Assembly (NCBI GenBank): GCA_017447815.1
Contig: JAFSMS010000065.1
Location: forward strand, 1-34,726
DNA: 34,726 nucleotides
Direction of reading: 5' to 3'
From: Bacteroidales bacterium
GTDB lineage: Bacteria; Bacteroidota; Bacteroidia; Bacteroidales; UBA932
The notes under the pieces were generated by a model. That model searched no databases. It was not told the DNA's origin and worked only from the letters and a program-made list of their open reading frames with translations. This document shows, piece after piece, positions 1 to 8,214 of the stretch. The position numbers were made by a program, and so were the translations under genes. The first letter of the stretch is position 1. Each line of letters starts with the position of its first letter.

Positions 1-1
1 C

Positions 2-661
2 AAGCGCTACCGCGAGATCTTCGCCGAGTCCCTCGACGAGATCCTCAAGGAGGACCTCCCGGGGATGAAGACCTGCCTCGAGGCCAAGCTCTTCGGCATC
101 GGTCTGGAGAGCTACACCGTGGGCAGCCATGACTTCGTCGCCGGCTACTGCGCCACCCGCAAGCTCATGTACACCCTCGACACCGGCCACTACGAGATGA
201 CCGAGAATGTGTCCGACATGGTCGCTTCCCTGCTCCTGTTCGTGCCGGAGCTGATGCTTCACGTTTCCCGTCCGATCCGCTGGGACTCCGACCACGTGAC
301 CATCATGAACGACCAGACGCTCGACCTGTTCAAGGAGATCGTCCGCGCCGACGCCCTCGACCGCAGCCACATCGGTCTGGACTACTTCGACGCCGCCATC
401 AACCGCATCGGTGCCTATGTCATCGGTACCCGCGCCACGCAGAAGTGCGTCCTGAGCGCCCTGCTCGAGCCGCTCGCCAAGCTGCGTGAATACGAGGATG
501 CCGGCAAGGGCTTCCAGCGTCTCGCCCTCCTCGAGGAGGCCAAGACCCTGCCGTTCGGCGCCGTGTTCGATTACTTCAACTACAAGAACAACGTTCCCGT
601 AGGAGCCGCCTTCATCCCGGCCATCGAGAAATACGAAAAGGAAGTCACTTCTAAGCGATAA
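2..661 (+). CDS. rhaA: L-rhamnose isomerase, C-terminal part (5' end outside window)
   Basis: Cytoplasmic enzyme converting L-rhamnose to L-rhamnulose, the first step of rhamnose breakdown. The open frame runs in from base 2, so the first Met in view (base 65) is internal and only about the last 219 residues are present; family members are about 415-420 aa. Recognisable blocks are the LDTGHYEMTENVSD segment, the WDSDHV metal/substrate block and RSHIGLDYFDAAINRIGAYVIGTR, which is typical of RhaA. The stop TAA lies 3 nt before the rhaT start, so the two are co-transcribed. Assignment is by recognised family sequence and by the rhaT neighbour. A rhamnulokinase would be expected upstream, outside the window. 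Confidence 0.93.
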   Translation, partial: KRYREIFAESLDEILKEDLPGMKTCLEAKLFGIGLESYTVGSHDFVAGYCATRKLMYTLDTGHYEMTENVSDMVASLLLFVPELMLHVSRPIRWDSDHVTIMNDQTLDLFKEIVRADALDRSHIGLDYFDAAINRIGAYVIGTRATQKCVLSALLEPLAKLREYEDAGKGFQRLALLEEAKTLPFGAVFDYFNYKNNVPVGAAFIPAIEKYEKEVTSKR

Positions 662-664
662 GCC

Positions 665-1675
665 ATGAATCTCATTATCGGCCTGCTGATCATCGCGATC
701 GGCTCTTTCTGCCAGAGTTCCAGTTACGTTCCCATCAACAAGATCAAGGAATGGAGTTGGGAGAGTTATTGGATCGTACAGGGCGTGTTCGCCTGGCTCG
801 TTTTCCCCATCCTGGGTGCTCTCCTCGCCGTTCCGGCGGGAGAGTCCCTCACCGGGCTGTTCTCGGCCCACGGCCATGATGCTTTCATGACGTTCGTCTT
901 CGGCATCCTCTGGGGAATCGGCGGCCTTACCTTCGGCCTCAGCATGCGTTACCTGGGCGTAGCCCTCGGACAGAGCATCGCCCTGGGTACCTGCTCCGCT
1001 CTCGGCGCCATCCTGGGCCCGGTGTTCACCGGTCATTCCGGAGACCTGACCAGCGCCGTCATCATCGGTGTGGTGGTCACCCTCATCGGCATCGCCATCA
1101 TCGGTGTGGCGGGTGCCATGAAGAGCGCCGCCATGCCGGAGGAGGAGAAGAAGAAGGCCGTCAAGGACTTCAACTTCGGAAAGGGCATCTTCGTGGCTGT
1201 CCTGGCCGGATTCATGAGCGCCTGCTTCAATATCGGCCTCAGTTTCGGAGCCGACCTTTACTGGGATTCCACCCCCGAGATTTTCCGCACCCTTCCGGCC
1301 ACCCTTCTGGTGACCCTGGGCGGTTTTGTCACCAATGCCTGCTACTGCTTCTTCCAGAACAGCAAGAACAAAACCTGGGGAGACTACGGGAAGGGACGTC
1401 TGTGGGGCAATAACCTCCTTTTCTGCTGCCTGGCAGGTCTCCTGTGGTACAGCCAGTTCTTCGGCCTGTCCCTCGGAAAGGGCTTCCTCACGGAGTACCC
1501 GGTCCTGATCACCTTCAGTTGGTGCATTCTGATGAGCCTGAACGTGGTGTTCTCCAATGTCTGGGGCATTATCCTCAAAGAATGGAAAGGCGTTTCGCGC
1601 AAGACCATATCGGTGCTTGTCGTGGGTATCGTCGTCCTGATTATCAGTACATTCCTGCCGCAGTTGCTGGCATAA
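665..1675 (+). CDS. rhaT: L-rhamnose/H+ symporter RhaT
   Basis: Inner-membrane permease importing L-rhamnose with a proton. At 336 aa it has the usual RhaT length and about ten hydrophobic segments. The N-terminus (MNLIIGLLIIAIGSFCQSSSYVPINKIKEWSWE in two parts around residue 20) with the later segment LWGIGGLTFGLSMRYLGVALGQSIALG is characteristic of RhaT in the drug/metabolite transporter superfamily. It sits 3 nt after rhaA and 15 nt before the E2 gene, so it appears to be in one transcript with the oxidative complex. No oddities were seen; specificity for rhamnose rather than another 6-deoxyhexose is inferred from family and neighbour. Confidence 0.93.
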   Translation: MNLIIGLLIIAIGSFCQSSSYVPINKIKEWSWESYWIVQGVFAWLVFPILGALLAVPAGESLTGLFSAHGHDAFMTFVFGILWGIGGLTFGLSMRYLGVALGQSIALGTCSALGAILGPVFTGHSGDLTSAVIIGVVVTLIGIAIIGVAGAMKSAAMPEEEKKKAVKDFNFGKGIFVAVLAGFMSACFNIGLSFGADLYWDSTPEIFRTLPATLLVTLGGFVTNACYCFFQNSKNKTWGDYGKGRLWGNNLLFCCLAGLLWYSQFFGLSLGKGFLTEYPVLITFSWCILMSLNVVFSNVWGIILKEWKGVSRKTISVLVVGIVVLIISTFLPQLLA

Positions 1676-1690
1676 AACCTTAAAAGTTAC

Positions 1691-3076
1691 ATGGCACATG
1701 TAATCATCATGCCCAAACAGGGCCAGTCCGTGGAGAACTGCATTATCTCCGAATTCAAGAAGAAGGTGGGGGACACCGTCAAGGTGGGCGATGTCCTGTT
1801 CGGCTACGAGACCGACAAGGCCACCTTCGAGGAAGAGTCCCAGGTGGAGGGAACCGTCCTGGCCATCTTCTGGGCCGATGGAGACGAGATTCCCGTGCTC
1901 CAGAACGTCATGGTGATAGGAAATCCCGGAGAATCCTTCGAGGAGTTCAAACCTGTCGCTGCGGCTGGTATACCCTCTGAAACCCATCGGCCTTCGGCCT
2001 CGTCCCTCCCACCGGCTGCGCCGGCGGGCCCCTCCCATTCATCCGGACATGGGCGTCCAGAGGTTTCAGTGGGTATACCAGCCTCCGCTGACATTGTTCC
2101 CGATGCTCCTGTGAGTCCCCGTGCCCGTATGCTGGCGGAACAGAAGGGCGTGAATACCGCCCAGGTGGCGGGAAGCGGCCCCGGCGGCCGTATCATTGCC
2201 CGCGATGTGGAAGCCGCCGCCCTGGCGCAGGGACACCTGACGGGGCTGGCGAAAGCCCGTATGGCGGCCGGCGGCTTCGTGTCCCCGGGCTCCGGTTCAG
2301 GCCTTGCGGGTGCCGTGAAAGGCGCCGACCTCAAGGTCTGGAAGCCCAGCCATACCGAAGGCCTCCCCGGCGAGGGAACGGACTATGAGGTGGTCAAACT
2401 CTCCAACATGCGCAAGCTCATCGCGAAGAGCATGTACAATTCGCTGCAGAATTCGGCCCAGCTCACCCATATGCTGGGGGCAGATGCCCGCCAGGTGCAG
2501 GCGCTCCGCAAGAAGGCCAAGAAGGCCCTGGAAGAAGGCCGGCTGGATGTGAACATCACCATCAACGACTTCGTCTGCTATGCGGTAATCCGTGCCCTGC
2601 AGGCATTCCCCAACGTGAACTCGCACTGCCTGGGAGACGCCATGCGCCTGTTCAAGTGCGTGAATCTGGGGCTTGCCGTCGATACGGAACGCGGCCTCAT
2701 GGTTCCTGCGGTGGCCCATGCCGAGGAGATGGACATCGTGACCTTGTCCCGCAGCCTCAAGAAAGTGGCCGACGACAGCAAGAAGGGCAGCATCAACCCG
2801 GATCTCCTGTCGCCGGAAGCCGCCTCCTTCACGGTTTCCAACCTGGGCGGCTTCGGGGTGGAATGGTTCACGCCCATCATCAACCTGCCGCAGAGCGGCA
2901 TCCTGGGCGTAGGGACCATTGTTCCGCGTCCCAAGATGGTGGACGGGGAGTACAGGTTCGTGCCTTACATGGCACTGAGTTTCACCTACGATCACCGGGC
3001 CATTGACGGCGGAGAGGCCACCCGCTTCCTTAAGAAAGTGGCCGAAGAAATTGAAAATCTGGATATAGACTTTTAA
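1691..3076 (+). CDS. 2-oxoacid dehydrogenase E2 (dihydrolipoyl acyltransferase)
   Basis: Core acyltransferase of a pyruvate/2-oxoacid/acetoin dehydrogenase complex; it passes the acyl group from E1 to CoA via a lipoyl arm. Domains in the 461 aa: one lipoyl domain (residues 1-80, with the ETDKA motif and modified Lys43), a linker, a peripheral-subunit-binding domain (about 139-176, SPRARMLAEQKGV...GPGGRIIARDV) and the catalytic domain (about 230-461) ending in the active-site block DHRAIDGG. The linker (about residues 91-131) is encoded by an inserted palindrome-ended element, described separately. The E3 gene follows after 3 nt. Substrate is not visible from sequence; the rhamnose genes upstream suggest a sugar-derived C3 2-oxo compound. 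Confidence 0.92.
   Translation: MAHVIIMPKQGQSVENCIISEFKKKVGDTVKVGDVLFGYETDKATFEEESQVEGTVLAIFWADGDEIPVLQNVMVIGNPGESFEEFKPVAAAGIPSETHRPSASSLPPAAPAGPSHSSGHGRPEVSVGIPASADIVPDAPVSPRARMLAEQKGVNTAQVAGSGPGGRIIARDVEAAALAQGHLTGLAKARMAAGGFVSPGSGSGLAGAVKGADLKVWKPSHTEGLPGEGTDYEVVKLSNMRKLIAKSMYNSLQNSAQLTHMLGADARQVQALRKKAKKALEEGRLDVNITINDFVCYAVIRALQAFPNVNSHCLGDAMRLFKCVNLGLAVDTERGLMVPAVAHAEEMDIVTLSRSLKKVADDSKKGSINPDLLSPEAASFTVSNLGGFGVEWFTPIINLPQSGILGVGTIVPRPKMVDGEYRFVPYMALSFTYDHRAIDGGEATRFLKKVAEEIENLDIDF
1963..2083. repeat. Palindrome-ended insertion element inside the E2 linker
   Basis: Two 22-nt arms, 1963-1984 and 2062-2083, are inverted copies with a single mismatch (21/22); each begins from the outside with GGCTGGTATACCC, which contains the self-complementary GGTATACC (1967-1974 and 2072-2079). 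Between them lie smaller hairpins (CCGGC/GCCGG at 2012-2024, GGAC/GTCC at 2045-2058) and two CCCTCCC direct copies. A CGCTG pentamer flanks both sides (1957-1961 and 2086-2090); if it is a target duplication, the net gain is 129 nt, exactly 43 codons, keeping the frame. The encoded stretch is rich in Pro, Ser, Ala and Gly, as suits a flexible linker. It resembles a REP/MITE-like element; no other copy was seen in the window. Confidence 0.75.
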
Positions 3077-3079
3077 ACT

Positions 3080-4462
3080 ATGTACGATCTTGCAATATTG
3101 GGCGGAGGTCCTGGCGGCTATGTGGCGGCAGGACGCGCCGGCGCGGCGGGACTTTCCGTGGTCCTGTTCGAGAAAAGGGAACTGGGCGGCGTATGCCTCA
3201 ATGAAGGCTGCGTTCCCACGAAGACGCTGCTGTACAGCGCCAAGGTATATGATTACACCAAGCATGCCGACCAGTACGGCGTGGAGGTAGCGGGCTCCGC
3301 CATCGATTTCGGGGCTGTCTTCAAGCGCAAGGAAAAGGTGGTGAAGAAACTCGTGGGCGGCGTGAAGGCCCAGATGAAGGGTGCGAAGGTGGAAGTGGTC
3401 AAGGGCGAAGCCGTGATCACCGGCCGCGGGGCCGATGGAATCACCCTCACCTGCGGAGACGCTTCCTATAACGCCCGTAACCTCCTTATTTGCACGGGCT
3501 CCGAGGCTGCCGTTCCCCCTATCCCCGGTCTTCGTGAAGGTCTGGGCGGCGTGGTGGTCACCAACCGGGAAATCCTGGAACTTGCCGAACAGCCCAAGGA
3601 ACTGGTCGTAATCGGCGGCGGTGTCATCGGCATGGAGTTCGCCAGTTTCTTCCAGTCCATCGGCACCAAGGTGACGGTGGTGGAGATGCTGCCCAAGATC
3701 CTGGGCCCGCTGGACGATGAAATCTCGGCCATGCTGCAGGCGCAGTACGCCAAGAAAGGGGTGGAGTTCCACCTCAGTTGCAAGGTGGTTGCCGTCGAAG
3801 GGAACGAGGTCGTCTATGAGGATCCGGAAGGGAAGACCTGCCGGGCCTATGGTGACAAGATCCTGGTTTCCGTGGGCCGCAGGGCCTCCTTCCAGGGTAT
3901 CGGCCTGGAGAATATCGGCGTAGAACTTGCCCTGAATCCCGCCGGACGGCCCTATGGCATCAAGGTGGATGAGAAGATGCGCACCAATATTCCCGGCGTC
4001 TATGCGGCGGGTGACGTGACGGGCTTCTCCATGCTGGCGCATACCGCCAGCCGTGAGGGCGAGGTGGCCGTGAACACCATCCTGGGCCGCGAGGACCACA
4101 TGCGCTACAATGCCATTCCGGGCGTCGTGTACACCAATCCCGAAGTGGCCGGCGTGGGCCTCACCGAGGCCGAAGCCGCCGGGAAGGGCCTGGATTACAC
4201 GGTTCTCAAACTTCCCATGGCCTATTCCGGCCGCTTTGTCGCCGAGAATGAAAGGGGAGAGGGCCTCTGCAAAGTGATTGTGGGCCGCCAGTATCACGAG
4301 GTGCTGGGTGTCCATATGCTGGGCAATCCCTGCTCCGAAATGATTCACAGCGCCTGCATGGCCATCGAACAGGAGATGACCGTGGAGCAGCTCAAGGAAG
4401 TGGTGTTCCCGCATCCAACCGTATCCGAAATCCTGAAAGAAACCGTTTTTACCTTGAAATAA
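3080..4462 (+). CDS. lpdA: Dihydrolipoyl dehydrogenase (E3)
   Basis: FAD flavoprotein that reoxidises the dihydrolipoyl arm of E2 with NAD+. The 460-aa length is normal. Visible are the N-terminal FAD-binding GGGPGG (residues 8-13), the redox-active disulfide GGVCLNEGCVPTK (Cys39 and Cys44), the NAD-binding VVIGGGVIGMEFA (about 175-188), the second FAD motif YAAGDVTG (about 310) and the catalytic HPTVSE near residue 444. It lies 3 nt after E2 and 3 nt before E1, so the complex is encoded E2-E3-E1, with the usual order reversed. Function as an E3 is secure; being dedicated to this complex is inferred from position. Confidence 0.95.
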   Translation: MYDLAILGGGPGGYVAAGRAGAAGLSVVLFEKRELGGVCLNEGCVPTKTLLYSAKVYDYTKHADQYGVEVAGSAIDFGAVFKRKEKVVKKLVGGVKAQMKGAKVEVVKGEAVITGRGADGITLTCGDASYNARNLLICTGSEAAVPPIPGLREGLGGVVVTNREILELAEQPKELVVIGGGVIGMEFASFFQSIGTKVTVVEMLPKILGPLDDEISAMLQAQYAKKGVEFHLSCKVVAVEGNEVVYEDPEGKTCRAYGDKILVSVGRRASFQGIGLENIGVELALNPAGRPYGIKVDEKMRTNIPGVYAAGDVTGFSMLAHTASREGEVAVNTILGREDHMRYNAIPGVVYTNPEVAGVGLTEAEAAGKGLDYTVLKLPMAYSGRFVAENERGEGLCKVIVGRQYHEVLGVHMLGNPCSEMIHSACMAIEQEMTVEQLKEVVFPHPTVSEILKETVFTLK

Positions 4463-4465
4463 ACC

Positions 4466-6949
4466 ATGCCTAAGTCATTATATATCGACCCCAACGAGGT
4501 GCTCCGTCCCAAGGAGCACGAAATCAAGTTCCCCGAGATTCCCGTCATGCAGTATGCCAAGTCGGTGAAGGAGGAACTCAAGGAAGGTAATTTCACCCCG
4601 GAAGACCTCAAGCACATCTACCGGGACATGGCCGTCATCCGCGAGTTCGAAACCATGCTCAACCTGGTGAAGACGACGGGCGGCTACAACGGCGTTGCCT
4701 ACAACAATCCCGGCCCTGCGCACCTGAGCGCCGGCCAGGAGGCCGCGGCCGTCGGCATGGCGTACAACCTGACGACAGACGACTTTATCTTCGGCAGCCA
4801 CCGGTCCCACGGTGAAATCCTGGCCAAGGGCCTGCGTTCCATCGAGATTCTTCCCGAGGCCGAACTGAAGAAGGTGATGGAGGAGTTCTGGGGCGGTGCC
4901 ACCCTGGCCGTCGCCGGTAAGGACTACAAGGGCGGCAACACCAAGGAACTGGGCATCCGCTTCCTGCTGTACGGTGCCATGGCGGAGATTTTCGCCCGCA
5001 CCACCGGTTTCAACAAGGGCCTCGGCGGCAGCATGCACACGTTCTTCACGCCCTTCGGCATCTATCCCAACAACGCCATCGTTGGCGGCTCCGGCTCCAT
5101 CGCCGTGGGTGCGGCCCTGTTCAAGAAGGTGAACCGCAAGAAGGGCATCGTGGTGGCCAACCTCGGTGACGGTGCCATGGCCCGCGGTCCCGTGCTGGAA
5201 GGCATGACCTTCGCCTCCATGGACCAGTTCAGAACCTTGTGGGAAGGCGATATGAAGGGCGGACTGCCCATCCTCATCAGTGTGATGGACAACCAGTACG
5301 CCATGGGCGGACAGACCCGCGGCGAGACGATGGGCTACACCTATCCCGCCCGCCTGGGCGCCGGATTCAACCCGGAAGCCTGGCACGCCGAGCGGGTGGA
5401 CGGCTACAATCCGCTGGCCGTCATCGACGCCTTCCGCCGCAAGAAAGCCCTCCTGGAGAAAAAGGAAGGACCGGCCCTCATCGACGTAGTGACCTACCGC
5501 TACAGCGGTCACTCTCCGTCCGACCAGTCCAGTTACCGCACCAAGGAGGAGATGGAAGCCTGGCAGGCCGAAGACTGCATCGTCGGATATGGCCGCAAAC
5601 TGGTGGAAGCCGGCGTCGCCACCCAGGAGGAACTGGACGCTATCCAGGCCTATGTGAAGGACGTCATCTTCGAGATGTACAAACTGGCCATCGACGAAAC
5701 GCTCTCTCCCCGCATGGACCTCGTGAAGGACAACGAGTTGCTGGGTGACATGATGTTCTCCAACAGCAGCGTGGACTCCCTCGGAGACGCCACTCCGGAG
5801 GTGAACCATCCCATGGAGGAGAACCCGCGGGTGAAGCAGATTGCCGGCAAGACGCGCTTCTACCTGGACAAGGATGGCAAACCCGTGAGTTCCATGAAGA
5901 TGTATAATTTCAGGGACGGTGTGTTCGAGGCCATCGTGGACCGTTTCTACAAGGACTCCACCCTGATCGCCTACGGTGAGGAAAATCGTGAATGGGGCGG
6001 CGCTTTCGCCGTGTACCGCGGTCTCACGGAGGCGCTTCCGTACCATCGCCTGTTCAACAGTCCCATCGCGGAGGCGGCCATCATCGGCACGGCCATCGGT
6101 TATGCCATGTGCGGCGGCCGCGTGATTCCGGAAATCATGTACTGCGACTTCCTGGGCTGCTGCGGTGACGAAATCTTCAACCAACTGCCCAAGTGGCAGG
6201 CCATGAGCGGCAATATCCTCAAGATGCCGGTGGTGGTGCGCGTTTCCGTCGGCTCCAAGTACGGTGCCCAGCACAGCCAGGACTGGACGTCCCTGTGCAC
6301 GCACATCCCGGGCCTCAAGGTGGTGTTCCCGGTGACGCCGTACGATGCCAAGGGCCTCATGAACAGCGCCCTGCAGGGAACGGACCCCGTGATATTCTTC
6401 GAGAGCCAGCGCCTCTACGGCGTGGGCGAGCAGTTCCACGAGGGCGGCGTTCCCGAGGGGTACTACGAGATTCCGCTCGGAGAGCCGGATATCAAGCGCG
6501 AAGGAAAGGATGTCACGTTCCTCACCATCGGCGCAACGCTCTACCGTGCGCTCAAGGCGGCCGATGAACTCAAGGAGAAATATGGTCTGGAGGCCGAGGT
6601 GATCGATGCCCGCACGCTGGTCCCGTTCAATTACGACAAGGTGATCGCTTCCGTCAAGAAGACCGGACGCATCATCATCGCCGGCGACGCATCGGCCCGT
6701 GGCAGTTACCTGAACGACCTGGCCGCCAATATCACTGAACTGTGCTTCGATTACCTGGATGCCGCTCCCGTGGTGCTGGGTTCCCGTAACTGGATCACCC
6801 CTTGCCACGAACTGGAGGAGGCGTTCTTCCCGCAGCCTGCCTGGTTCCTGGATGCCATTCACGAGAAGATGATGCCGCTGCCGGGTTATGTTCCCGTGAG
6901 CAACCAGACCCCGGCTCAGCAGATTCTCCGGGCCAAGAAAGGAGTGTAA
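4466..6949 (+). CDS. 2-oxoacid dehydrogenase E1, fused alpha and beta subunits
   Basis: Thiamine-diphosphate enzyme that decarboxylates a 2-oxoacid (or cleaves an acetoin-like ketol) and loads the E2 lipoyl arm. It fuses the alpha chain (residues 1 to about 450) to the beta chain (about 490-827). Alpha landmarks: GSHRSHGEILAKG (about 110), GLGGSMH, the ThDP motif starting GDGAMARG (about 234) and ending DNQYAM (about 274), and the phosphorylation-loop-like YRYSGHSPSDQSSYRT. Beta landmarks: GEENREWGGAF (about 504), FNSPIAEAAIIGTAIGYA, and a transketolase-C type end (VIDARTLVPFNYDKV). It is longer than most fused E1 proteins known to me, because of an extra segment of about 45 residues near 120-165 and an insert inside the ThDP motif. 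Substrate unknown. Confidence 0.9.
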   Translation: MPKSLYIDPNEVLRPKEHEIKFPEIPVMQYAKSVKEELKEGNFTPEDLKHIYRDMAVIREFETMLNLVKTTGGYNGVAYNNPGPAHLSAGQEAAAVGMAYNLTTDDFIFGSHRSHGEILAKGLRSIEILPEAELKKVMEEFWGGATLAVAGKDYKGGNTKELGIRFLLYGAMAEIFARTTGFNKGLGGSMHTFFTPFGIYPNNAIVGGSGSIAVGAALFKKVNRKKGIVVANLGDGAMARGPVLEGMTFASMDQFRTLWEGDMKGGLPILISVMDNQYAMGGQTRGETMGYTYPARLGAGFNPEAWHAERVDGYNPLAVIDAFRRKKALLEKKEGPALIDVVTYRYSGHSPSDQSSYRTKEEMEAWQAEDCIVGYGRKLVEAGVATQEELDAIQAYVKDVIFEMYKLAIDETLSPRMDLVKDNELLGDMMFSNSSVDSLGDATPEVNHPMEENPRVKQIAGKTRFYLDKDGKPVSSMKMYNFRDGVFEAIVDRFYKDSTLIAYGEENREWGGAFAVYRGLTEALPYHRLFNSPIAEAAIIGTAIGYAMCGGRVIPEIMYCDFLGCCGDEIFNQLPKWQAMSGNILKMPVVVRVSVGSKYGAQHSQDWTSLCTHIPGLKVVFPVTPYDAKGLMNSALQGTDPVIFFESQRLYGVGEQFHEGGVPEGYYEIPLGEPDIKREGKDVTFLTIGATLYRALKAADELKEKYGLEAEVIDARTLVPFNYDKVIASVKKTGRIIIAGDASARGSYLNDLAANITELCFDYLDAAPVVLGSRNWITPCHELEEAFFPQPAWFLDAIHEKMMPLPGYVPVSNQTPAQQILRAKKGV

Positions 6950-6952
6950 AGT

Positions 6953-7981
6953 ATGATAGACGTCAATGCGCATTTACATACGCCGTATTCGTTCAGCGCC
7001 TTCTCCAGTGTGGACGAGGCGCTGGACAAGGCGGCGGCCGAAGGCGTAAAAGTGGTGGGAATCAATGATTTCTACTCCATGGATGGATACGCTGCCTGGA
7101 AGGAAGGCTGTGCCGCCAGAGGCCTGTTTCCGCTGCTGGGCATCGAGTTCATCTCCCTGAACGCCGAAGACCAGGCGGCCGGGCTGCGGGTGAATGACCC
7201 CAACAACCCGGGCCGCACATACATTAGCGGCAAGGGTCTGGCCTTTCCCGTGCGGCTCGCCGGGGAGGAAGCCCGTCTGCTCGCTTCCGTCCGGGCCTGC
7301 TCCAATGAGCAGTGCCGGGAGATGTGCGCCAAACTCAACGAGTGGCTGAAGGGCGAAGGGAAGAATGTCGTCCTGGATTTCGAGCAGATCAAGGAGCGGC
7401 TCACCTGCGGGCTGGTGCGGGAACGGCACCTGGCCAAGGCGCTCCGCCTGGTCCTGTGTCCGGACACCCCGGACCCGGCCAAGGTGGAGAACGAACTGCG
7501 TTCCAAACTCCTGAAAGCCGGCGGTGCGGCGTTTGTCCCGGAATCGCCGGAAGCCTTCCTGCCCATGGATACGGTCCGGCACATCATCGAGGCGGCGGGC
7601 GGCATTCCCACCTATCCCTTCCTCGGAGATGACGCCAAAGGGCATTTCACCGACTTCGAGGCCGATTTGCAGCAAGCGGCCGACACGCTTGTGCGGCGCG
7701 GTTTCCATAGCGTGGAATTCATTACCACGCGGAATACGACGGCCGTTCTGGAGCAGTATGCCGGCTACTTGGAGGACGAGGGCTTTATCGTCACCTTCGG
7801 CTCCGAGCACAACACTCCTGCCATGGAGCCCGTCCGGCTCCGCACCCGCGACGCCGGGGAACTCTCGGACAAACTCAAGGCCATCAATTACCGTGGTGCC
7901 TGCGCCGTGGCGGCCCATCAGGCCGGACTGGACAGCGTGGATGCCGGTGATGAACTGATACAGAAAACGTTAGAATCATGA
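6953..7981 (+). CDS. PHP-domain metal-dependent hydrolase-like protein
   Basis: A 342-aa cytoplasmic protein of the PHP (polymerase and histidinol phosphatase) fold, a family of metal-dependent phosphoesterases. Metal-ligand motifs are in order: HLH near the N-terminus (His7, His9), IND at about residue 40, GIE at about 64, and SEHNTP at about 283. The start lies 3 nt after the E1 stop, and its TGA overlaps the ATG of the next gene (ATGA at 7978-7981), implying translational coupling within the operon. A sugar-phosphate phosphatase role is conceivable, but the substrate cannot be read from sequence. The middle (residues 110-200) carries no motif I recognise. Confidence 0.75.
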   Translation: MIDVNAHLHTPYSFSAFSSVDEALDKAAAEGVKVVGINDFYSMDGYAAWKEGCAARGLFPLLGIEFISLNAEDQAAGLRVNDPNNPGRTYISGKGLAFPVRLAGEEARLLASVRACSNEQCREMCAKLNEWLKGEGKNVVLDFEQIKERLTCGLVRERHLAKALRLVLCPDTPDPAKVENELRSKLLKAGGAAFVPESPEAFLPMDTVRHIIEAAGGIPTYPFLGDDAKGHFTDFEADLQQAADTLVRRGFHSVEFITTRNTTAVLEQYAGYLEDEGFIVTFGSEHNTPAMEPVRLRTRDAGELSDKLKAINYRGACAVAAHQAGLDSVDAGDELIQKTLES

Positions 7982-8211
7982 AGGAAATAGAAAAACTCGT
8001 TGCTGTTTCGCGGAAGTACGGAGCCGATTCCCGTTTTGTCATTGCGGGAGGCGGAAACACTTCCTATAAGGATGACAGGCATCTGTGGGTGAAGGCCAGC
8101 GGTCATGCGCTTGCCACCATCGACGAGGACGGTTTCGCCGTCCTGGACCGCAGTCGTCTGGCCCCCATGGGCACCCGGCTGTACAGTACCGACGTGAATG
8201 AACGGGAGGCA

Positions 8212-8214
8212 TAG
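8212..8214 (+). other. In-frame amber codon inside the aldolase/SDR gene
   Basis: TAG stands in the same frame as both the upstream 78 codons (7978-8211) and the following 565 codons. The next codon is GTG (8215), and GGGAGG lies at 8204-8209 with a 5-nt gap, a rare Shine-Dalgarno-like match for this genome. TAG also ends this very frame at 9912 and ends recF and the MFS gene, so genome-wide reassignment is unlikely. Confidence 0.9.

Noticed and set aside
2297-4414. 705-codon open frame on the minus strand opposite E2/E3
   Set aside because: It lies wholly antisense to two well-recognised enzymes; its composition (His/Gly/Leu-rich) is what codon bias in GC-rich genes produces on the other strand, and no family is visible.
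4478-6973. 831-codon open frame on the minus strand opposite E1
   Set aside because: Same shadow effect across almost the whole E1 gene; composition His/Gly/Val-rich with no domain.
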